A program made the translations under genes and the position numbers. The notes under the pieces were generated by a model. It ran no database searches, had not been told where the DNA came from, and saw only the letters and a list, made by a program, of their open reading frames with translations. This document shows, one piece after another, positions 1 through 9,800 of a stretch of 64,000 nt of DNA. The stretch's first letter is position 1; each line of letters starts with the position of its first letter. The DNA comes from Polyodon spathula (taxonomy: Eukaryota > Chordata > Actinopteri > Acipenseriformes > Polyodontidae): assembly GCF_017654505.1 (NCBI RefSeq), contig NC_054559.1:11315825-11379824 (forward strand), in the 5' to 3' direction.

Positions 1-50
1 GGGGGTGCAACTCAATATTAGCAAGGTGTTCCTAATGTTTTGTACACTTG

Positions 51-176
<126 letters not shown>

Positions 177-178
177 TA

Positions 179-1703
179 CTGTGCAAAAGTTTTAGGCAGG
201 TGCGAAAAAATGCTGTAAAGTAAGAATGCTTTCAAAAATAGACATGTTAATAGTTTATATTTATCAATTAAGTAAATGCAAAGTGAGTGAACAGAAGAAA
301 AATCTAAATCAAATCCATATTTGGTGTGACCACCCTTTGCCTTCAAAACAGCATCAATTCTTCTAGGTACACTTGCACAAAGTCAGGGATTTTGTAGGCA
401 TATAGTCAGGTGTATGATTAAACAATTATACCAAACAGGTGCTAATGATCATCAATTCAATATGTAGGTTGAAACACAATCATTAACTGAAACAGAAACA
501 GCTGTGTAGGAGGAATAAAACTGGGTGAGGAACAGCCAAACTCAGCTAACAAGGTGAGGTTGCTGAAGACAGTTTACTGTCAAAAGTCATACACCATGGC
601 AAAACTGAGCACAAATTTCAAGGTAGACAGGGGTTTCCAGATGTGTTGTCCAAGCTCTTTTGAAGAAGCACAAAGAAACGGGCAACGTTGAGGACCGTAG
701 ACGCAGTGGTCGGCCAAGGAAACTTACTGCAGCAGATGAAAGACACATCATGCTTACTTCCCTTTGCAATCGGAAGATGTCCAGCAGTGCCATCAGCTCA
801 GAATTGGCAGAAAACAGTGGTACCCTGGTACACCCATCTTCTGTCCGGAGAAGTCTGGTCAGAAGTGGCCTTCATGGAAGACTTGCGGCCAAAAAGCCAT
901 ACCTCCAACGTAGAAACAAGGCCAAGCGACTCAACTATGCACGAAAACACAGGAACTGGGGTGCAGAAAAATGGCAGCAGATGCTCTGGACTGATGAGTC
1001 AAAATTTGAAATATTTGACTGTAGCAGAAGGCAGTTTGTTCGCCGAAGGGCTGGAGAGTGGTACACGAATGAGTGTCTGCAGGCAACAGTGAAGCATGGT
1101 GGAGGTTCATTGCAAGTTTGGGGCTGCATTTCTGCAAATGGAGTTGGGGATTTAGTCAGAATTAATGGTCTCCTCAATGCTGAGAAGTACAGGCAGATAC
1201 TTATCCATCATGCAGTACCATCAGGGAGGCATCTGATTGGCCCCAAATTTATTCTGCAGCATGAAAACGACCCTAAACATACAGCGAAAGTCATTAAGAA
1301 CTATCTTCAGCGTAAAGAAGAGCAAGGAGCCCTGGAAGTGATGGTATGGCCCCCACAGAGCCCTGATCTCAACATCATCGAGTCTGTCTGGGATTACATG
1401 AAGAGAGAGAAGCAATTGAGGCTGCCTAAATACACAGAAGAGCTGTGGTTAGTTCTCCAAGATGTTTGGGCCAACCTACCTGCCGAGTTCCTTCAAAAAC
1501 TGTGTGCAAGTGTACCTAGAAGAATTGATGCTGTTTTGAAGGCAAAGGGTGGTCACACCACATATTGATTTGATGTAGATTTTTCTTCTGTTCACTCACT
1601 TTGCATTTTGTTAATTGATAAATATAAACTATTAACATGTCTATTTTTGAAAGCATTCTTACTTTACAGCATTTTTTCACACCTGCCTAAAACTTTTGCA
1701 CAG
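179..1703 (+). mobile_element. Tc1/mariner-family DNA transposon with ~200-bp inverted repeats
   Basis: The element begins CTGTGCAAAAGTTTTAGGCA (179) and ends with its complement TGCCTAAAACTTTTGCACAG (1703), flanked on both sides by TA (177-178 and 1704-1705), the target duplication of this superfamily. The two ends match as inverted repeats for about 204 bases (179-382 against 1500-1703) with few mismatches. Inside is a transposase frame at 660-1568. The inner end of the right repeat overlaps the last ~65 bases of coding sequence. The element sits in the TECPR1 intron between two microsatellites. Near-identical repeats suggest a fairly young insertion. Confidence 0.9.
596..1568 (+). pseudogene. 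Tc1-like transposase, damaged (DD38E-type spacing)
   Basis: The intact part runs from codon 660 (TTG) to TGA at 1566-1568: second HTH, GRPRKL hook, WTDESKF with the first catalytic Asp, KHGGGSLQVWGCIS, NDPKHT, and PPQSPDLNIIESVW with the catalytic Glu. Residue spacing from the second catalytic position (the E of HEND) to the Glu is 38, not the 34 of classical Tc1. That second position is Glu (HEND) where Asp (HDND) is expected. The N-terminus is broken: an ATG at 596-598 opens MAKLSTNFK but the frame is out of register by one with the body, and a TAG at 624-626 closes the body frame upstream. It is therefore probably inactive. Confidence 0.85.
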
Positions 1704-1705
1704 TA

Positions 1706-1706
1706 C

Positions 1707-1782
<76 letters not shown>
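1706..1782. repeat. (TG)n(TA)n microsatellite on the right flank of the Tc1 element
   Basis: TG repeats followed by about 58 bases of TA repeat, the mirror arrangement of the left flank. Confidence 0.95.
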
Positions 1783-1783
<1 letters not shown>

Positions 1784-1888
1784 TGAACAAAAAATATAAA
1801 CACAACATGCAACAATTTCATATAAGGAAATCAGTCAATTGAAATAAATTCATTAGGCCCTAATCTATGGATTTCACATGACTGGGAA
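1783..1888. mobile_element. Terminal fragment of a second fish DNA transposon
   Basis: CTGAACAAAAAATATAAACACAACATG...followed by ...AAATCAGTCAATTGAAATAAATTCATTAGGCCC is a sequence I recognise as the end of a widespread Tc1/mariner-type repeat in fish genomes. Only about 105 bases are present; it carries no coding sequence and is wedged between microsatellites. Confidence 0.6.
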
Positions 1889-1891
1889 CAG

Positions 1892-1951
<60 letters not shown>

Positions 1952-2003
1952 ATATATATATATATATTATATAATATATATATATATATATATATAATAT
2001 ATT
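1889..2003. repeat. (TG)n and imperfect (TA)n microsatellite
   Basis: TG repeats (about 1894-1926), then AT-repeat with interruptions, ending about 90 bases before the first TECPR1 exon of the window. Confidence 0.9.
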
Positions 2004-2094
2004 CGTGTATACTCTCTTTGCTATATTCCTGTACAATTTTGCACCATTGTGTAATTGTGAACTGTGATTTCCATCTTTTCCTCTGTGTCTGCAG

Positions 2095-3840
2095 ATCCCC
2101 TCTCAAGATGTTGGTCCTCTACCAGACCCCTTCAGTGACATCACCGTGGGGGGTTGGGACATCACGGATGAGCCAAGGGGACATCTGTCACTCTGGGCAG
2201 TCTCACTACAAGGGAAGGTAAGACAAACAATAATCTTTTATGTTTAAAACTTGTTCGCAAACTGCTGTAAAAAAATATATATATATTTGGAAGCAAATGC
2301 ATAGGCATTTTTAATAGATTGATAAACCCATTGTAACAGCATAAAATGTGCACGAAACAACTAAACAATGAACTGCTCTTTTCTGAAACTAACTTGTTTC
2401 TTGCTAGAATGGTAGCTTTTACAATTGCTGTATCACTTTCAGAAAATATTGGATCTGACCCTGTAAAAAGCAGTACCAACACCTCACCACAAGATGGCAT
2501 GATTAGATCACGTTTGTGTCTGAATGGCTTGCATTTTGCCTGCTGGCTCAAGGGGAGATGCTTCTGTGGCCAGTGCTCTTCATTTTTACACAAGCTACAG
2601 TACCCATTCACAGCAGGGAATCTAGTCTACAGAGCTGCATTTTTTCCAGGTTGCCTCTGAGGACACTGTCTAATCTGCACACCAGATGACATCAAGCACT
2701 AATAATTGGTTTTGATACAGCTATACTACAGTATATGAAGTGTTGTTATTCTCTTGTGTATGCAGGTGTGGTGCAGAGAAGGAATCCACCATCACAATCC
2801 TGAGGGCTCTGTGTGGACAGAGGTCGTGACCCCCGGAGAGGTGGTTCAAATCAGCTGTGGGCCGAGTGACCTCGTCTGGGCTGTACTGTGGGAGGGGCAT
2901 CTACTGGTCAGAGAGGGGATCAGCAGAGAGAACCCTAAAGGTCAGAGCGTACTGCTGTATTAGATTTGCTTCCTTGACCAACAATACCAAATTCCACAAA
3001 GTCAGAGCTGAGACTGCTAAACTCAAGTTGGATGTGGGCGCGCATGTCGGCAGGAGAAAGGCTAATGCATTAACCAGCTATGATCCTGTGTCCATAATTC
3101 CATATATTCTGCCCCATTATATATTTTGTTTGTGCCAACATAAATGTAGTTTCAGTATCTTTTGTTTAAGTTATAATATTTGTAGTATTTTTTTTTCTGT
3201 GAATACAGTAGCTGTAAAAATTATAGGTTTTAGTGTATAGTACCATGATAAATATTCCTAAGTAAGACGCAAGTACTAGACACACCACTCTTTCTTGATG
3301 AATCGTTTAATAAGTTCATTTTTTGTCAATGTGACCATTTCTAGGCTCTTCCTGGGTGGTGGTTGATTCCCCAAGTACAGAAGTTGGTGCAATTCACGTA
3401 GCAGCAGGCATTAATGTTGTGTGGGCCGTCACCAAGGACAGAAAGGTTAGTAGGAGAATTGCATTGTTTATCGATGATTTGCGTAACAAGAGAGGCTGTT
3501 CTGTTCTTCTTCTTTTTGTGCATGACATGTTGGTTTAATTTAATAATGTCCACAATGAATTAGCTAAGACGTTTATTTTGTGTCTCTTTCAGGTGTGGTT
3601 TCGCCGGGGTGTAAACTCCCACAACCCCTGTGGAACGGGCTGGATCGGAATGGTGGGAGAAATGGTCATGATGAATGTAGGACTGAACGACCAGGTCAGA
3701 TACTTTAGAAAATGCAGAGGAAATATTCAGTTAAAAGCAATAAAGATCAGCAGCTCTTTCCAGCCACAACTTGTTTTTGTTTTAGCAAACATCTGTCTTA
3801 AGCAGTGCCTTTTTAAGATTAGTTAGTTCAGCTTACAGTT

Positions 3841-3893
<53 letters not shown>

Positions 3894-6800
3894 CATTTTT
3901 AAGTTTCATTGTTTCATTGTGCAATTTTAAAGTTTAAGGTTTACTGTAATAGCAAATTAATTTCTACTCCCTGTCTACAAGACAGTGTCCAGTTGTGTAT
4001 TTCTGCAGTCCGTACTACTGAATTTCACCCTGGAGTTGCAAGCACGGAAAAACATTTCAAAGCGGGGATCATACTTTTGAAATAATTTTTTTGGCACTGC
4101 AACAATATACATCTGGAAACTGCATACTGAACCATATATAAGTACATATCGAGAAGCGTGCTCCTATGGTCTTTTTCTGTTCGATTTACATCAGGGCCAA
4201 GGGGATATACAAGGAAAAGTGATATGGCCATATAACAAGAGAACCCACTAGTTTTTTTTAATGGTTACATTTACAAGAGAACCCACTAGTTTTTTTTAAT
4301 GGTTACATTTACAGTTTGTTAACTAATCTCAATGAGTCTGTGGGAGGTCCCTAACAATAAGTGAGGGTTCTGGTTGGTTGAGCAGGGTGGGAGCATTAAT
4401 AATGTAGCTGTTATTAATGTTACTAATTCAATTTATCCATTAGTGTGACAAGTATGGCTACTGTTGTCAGAATTTGAATTCCATTTGGTACACTGGTCTT
4501 CACTAAAAGGTCTTCTTGTCTGTGTCTCACACCAGGTGTGGGGAATCAGCAGTGAAGACAGAGCTGTGTATATCCGTCAAGGTGTCACGTCCAGCGAACT
4601 CAGTGGAAAGACCTGGAAAGCCATTGTTGTAGCTAGAGATGACGACAGGTCCCACTCTGAAAGCGCCAACAGCCTAGTTAGGTATCTGTGTTTAACGAAA
4701 CTACGACAAGTGTTCCAGAGTATCCAATCTCATCCCATGCACAAGCAACAGTGTGCATTTCTGAGGATTTTTTTAAGGACTGTTTTGTATGAGGCTTTTT
4801 AAAATGTACATTTTACTTAATTAAATCATTTTTAGTTTGTGAGGCTTTTGTCAACTGATTTAGAGACTATTTATTAGTTTAATCTAACGTTCCAAAAGCT
4901 GATCTAATCTGCAGAGTCCTGAATGTTTTAAAATGTAGCATTCTTTCTCCCCACCTCCCCACCCCCCTTCAAGTGACGGCTGCTTTTTCAGCGGGGAGGT
5001 GAGGGTCCAGTCGCAGTCATCTGTTATGAATGACACCGAGTCGTCTTCTGAAACAGAAAGGTCTCGGGCTGCAAAGTCCACCTCACCCACGCATGCTGAC
5101 GCCATGAAGCGTAGAATCCCTAAAGTGACCAGTGACAGCTTCATCTCAGAGCTGGTCTCCGACAAAGAGCGTAAGCCAGGCAGGGACGGGAGGGACTGCC
5201 AGGAGGAGGGGGCACCCCAGGAACAAGACCAGGAGCGTGTCCCCCAGGAGACATCCATCGAGCTGGTCTCGCAGTCCTCCGGTCAGCAGGGGGCCCGAGA
5301 CCTCCAGTGGAGTAACGTGGATTTAGAAGAAGCTCAGACCCCCCTGGCAGCTGCAGCTTCAGACACCACGGAAACCTCCAGCTTGTCCTCTGTAGCTACT
5401 TACAACTTGGAGGAGCAGTATGGGGTGGGTGAGCACCCTCTCTGGGCCTGGGTCTGTGGAGGGGGCTGTGCTGTGGATTCTCACACCCACTTAAACTGGT
5501 TCAGTGCATCGACAGGTAAATACATTGCAGATGTTAAAACGTTATATAAAAAATATAAACAAATATTAAAGGTCTAAAGTCATCTGTTTATGCAAAGAGC
5601 TAGTACACTTTTGAAATCAAGGGTCTTGCTTTTAATACCTATATGTATATATGATTTATTGGCATGGCTGTGTAGCAAAACAGAGCTCTGTTTAGCTTAG
5701 ACATCCCACTTTAGCCTGTAAGCAACAGTCACATGATCAGGATGGCCTGCTCATGTCAAAGCGCAGGCCTGGTGAGACACATACATACATAATATGCATT
5801 AGGTCTGTTTGCAGTGTTTCCTGTCCCTGGCAACAATGTCTCCTCTGTGCTTCAGGCGTGTCCGCCTCTGTACAGTCCATGTCCCTGTCTCTCACCCTGG
5901 CACAAATGGCAGTGTGGCGGAAACAGATCTTTGAGCAGCTGAGCGAGCGGTCCAAGAGAGAGGTGGAGAATTTCAGGCACTATGAGCAAGCTATTGAGCA
6001 GGTAGAGATACTCTTCTACTGTATGTGCAATAGATTCAAAGCTTTAAACTTTTCAGCTAAATTCAAGTCAGTCTATTTGAAGTATTTGTTCTAAATTCTA
6101 AACTGTGCTTTTGACTCCAAATTACCTAGTTTAGGTTGGTATGAGTCTGAAACTGCTTATTTTTTATTTAAACAAGGATATTCTCAGGTGACGGTAAGAA
6201 AAACACACATTTATGACAGTGGAAAGACAAACACAAGTTTACAAATAAAGTACAGTTAATTTTCTCCCAGCTCAGATAGCAGGTTAGTCCAGTTAAAAGG
6301 AGCGTGGTAGGAAAAAGGTGTGTTTTTAAAATACTTCAACATCTTCAAATGTATTATTTTGTTGTTTCAAAGGTATACATTTTATCTAAATGTTCCATTC
6401 TCATCTGAAGTGTGGAATGTGTCTCAAGTAACTTAAAGCCTTGGTGTCAGTGGGTGAATGGTTAAAGTTGACAAGCAGCATCTATTGCTTTTAAAGGCGT
6501 GTAATAACCATTGATTTCATTTCCCTGGCTTAGTCTGTGTGGGTGAAGAAGGGCGTCATGCAGTGGTGGAGAGACTGGAAACCCAACAAGTGGATGGATG
6601 TCCGATTTGCTCTGGAGCAATTTTCAGGGACCGACGGCAATCAAGATGGCATCCTCTTCATTTACTACACATTCAATGACGAAAAGAAGGTTTATTATTA
6701 TTATTATTATTATTTATTATTATTATTATTAGTAGTAGTAGTAGTAGTATTAAAAATGAAAACAGTGTGCCACAAGGCACAGTATGAAAAAGTATATATC

Positions 6801-9800
6801 AGTGAAGTAAAGGCTACATTTCTGGGACATGCTCTTAGGTAAAACTGTATTTAGCACTGATCAAGGCATTAGCTGTGATTCAGATCCTTGTAGTTTTACC
6901 TTAGCATTGTATGATTGCGTATTTCATTTATGGATGAAGGGATGTCTTGTATCCACCCGCTCCACACCTCTACCAGTTGTGACTAAAACTTAATCTATAG
7001 CTCTGATCAATGACAAAAGCAGATATAATATTAATATTGCTTTTAAGGCTGCTGCTGCTGTTTTCCATATATTTACCTGTGTCTGCTGGAAATGAGAAGA
7101 GGTTGTTTGGTCAGACTGGTTCATTGGAATCTATGGTGCCTCTAAGGGTCTGTTAATTGTATATTTGGGGCCTCATTTTGTGCATTTAGTAACTTAACCT
7201 ACTGCAGCTGTCATCTAGCTTTGTTATAAATATTTAAAGCAATATTTTTCCCCCTTTCTGCAGTACCTCCATGCGTTTATAAATGAGATTACTATACTGG
7301 TCCCTGTTCTCAATGATACAAAACACACGTTCGCTATCTATACACCGGAAAGAACCAAACAGAGATGGCCAATACGACTGGCTGCTGCTACCGAACAGGA
7401 GATGCACGACTGGGTAACTCCTGTTTTATGTAACTTCCATTACCTCATGAGTTATAGATAGGGCTTCTGCTTTTATTCATGTTATTTTTCGATGCTTATT
7501 TTTAGCTATTTTTGAGTTTTATGTAAATCTTTTTTTCTGGATTTTGCCTTTTATAATGTATGAAATGATTGTTTTTGGTTACTTGCCAGAATTCTTGGGC
7601 TTTTTTTTTTCTGTCACAATGTGTATACTAACTTGTCAGTACTTGCACACTTAAGTTGTACCTTCTTTCCTTTGCTATCTTCAACAACAAAATCCTTATG
7701 AATTAGTCATTTAGGAGACACTTTTATCCAAAGCGACTTCCACAGAATAGGGGGTGAACTATGCATCACAACTGCTGCTGCAGAGTCACTTCGAAAGGAC
7801 CTCAGTTTTACATTTCCTCCGAAGGACGGAGCACAAGGATGTTCAGTGACTTGCTCAGGGTCACACACAATGAGTCAGTGACTGAGCTGGGATTTGAACT
7901 GGAAACCTTGTAACAAGCCCCTTTCTTTAACCACTGGCCCACCAAGCCTCTTTACATTTCAGCACAATTGGCACTTCTGTTTTAAATTATCTCTGTAACT
8001 AATATAGCTTTAACTTCCACGAACAAGCCGCTTAATTGTAATCTCATTTTAAGTCTTGCAAGCTGAGTCTCCAATAGAAATGTAGAATTGGCTGCCACCC
8101 AGTAGTTGGTGGGTTTAAAGTGTTCAGAACGAATCAATGAAAGATACAAGTCAGGAAGGAGGGACGTTGCCCAACTGCAGGTAGTTTGTTTTTGTTTTTT
8201 ATTGTCGTAGGCTTTTTTTTTTTTTTTTTTTTTGCATCTGGCATCTTTATGGTCTTTTTATCGGTTAATACCGAAAATCAGAAGCCCTAATTATAGCCTA
8301 TAATAGGAACTTTGCTCTGCATTAAGCAGCAAAGACTTCAGAATTGTATTGGATATTTACTGGTACAGGAATATCGTTTTATAATGATTTATTTTGCCCC
8401 GCAGCTAGCCCTTCTGAACTTATCCTGCTGTGATTCAAGAGGGATCCATGGTCCTCCTTCTAAGCAGGCGATTTGGTCCACTACATGCAAGGGTGACATC
8501 TTTGTTTGTGAGCCTGCTTCGAATCTGGAGGCGTTTCCCTATCCATTGCCCTGTGATCAAATGTAAGTGCCTTTTGAGTTCTCGCTCTGTTTCCTTGTGT
8601 TGGCAGTCACGCTATTCTAGAGTTCTAAACATGATGTCACAATGTACATGGCTTTCACTCACTTCTGTTTTATGCTTCAGGTTTTGGAGACAGATCGGAG
8701 GACACCTGCGCCTGGTGGAAAGTAACAGTCTGGGAATCGTATGGGGTGTCGGATATGATCACACAGCCTGGGTGTACACTGGAGGCTATGGAGGTGGTTT
8801 CTCCCAGGGTAAGTTTCTGTAAAGGAGTCGCTTTTGAGTATGATTACAAAAAAAGGATTGTAATTGGTTAATTCGGGGATGTTTCAATTTGCTGACATGT
8901 TCCCATTTCTCTCCCCAGGGCTAGCAAGCAGCACTGATAATATCCACACACAGACAGACGTCAAGAGCGTTTACATTTATGAAAATCAGCGCTGGAACCC
9001 AGTAACTGGCTACAGTAGCAGGTCAGGAGTTGCAAACTGTAGAACCACACATTTTCATAATGAAGTACAGCTAGGGCTTTTTGATATTTTAGATAACTTG
9101 ACATAATGCCAGGGTTTCCCTATTTGACGTGTACATACAAGATCACTAACTGTGTGTTCCTGTGCAGAGGTCTTCCCACAGACAGGTACATGTGGAGCGA
9201 TGTGACCGGTTTGCAGGAATGCACGAAAGGAAGCACTAAGCCTCCATCTCCACAGTGGACCTGGGTAGGTCCTTCTTCTTTTCATTTCCCTGCAGACCTA
9301 AATGCTGACCTTGATGAACTGTTTTTATCCTGGATCCCACGCCGGCTGCAGTGGCTGATTATGTTACTCACCTGTTAGTATCATAGGGTAATCAGTCAAA
9401 CAAATATATTACTGTTTTAAAAAAGGAACTCTATTTGAATGCATTTTGTGTCCTTGACAGGTGTCCGACTGGTGCATTGACTATAGTACTTCAGGTGGGA
9501 CTGACAAGGAGGGTTGGCAGTATGCTGCTGATTTTCCTTCGTAAGTCACATCTGGTATACCCAGCACCTGTTTGTTACGCTCCTGTAGCTTTTTAATTTT
9601 ATTTGCAGAATGTTTGCTTATGTACTCTTTAAGTTTGACCCGCTGACTGTATGTGTTTTTTGCTCCATTTGTGTTTCTCATCTTCTTTTAGGACCTATCA
9701 CGGATACAAGACGATGAAAGACTTTGTGAGGCAGAGGCGCTGGGCAAGGCAAGTCAGTGGAAGCACTCCTTATGCCAAATTGCTTTGTTTATTTTAAATT

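Larger units (their letters stand above)
2095..4681 (+). other. tecpr1: TECPR1 N-terminal tectonin repeat exons
   Basis: Five exons encode four successive tectonin repeats. Their cores read SVWAVSLQGKVWCREG, LVWAVLWEGHLLVREG, VVWAVTKDRKVWFRRG and QVWGISSEDRAVYIRQG, each followed by a Gly/Ser/Trp stretch (NPxGxxW type). Three of the exon starts (2766, 3593, 4536) fall in phase 0 directly before the Val-Trp pair. The repeats are expected to form blades of a beta-propeller. Confidence 0.9.
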
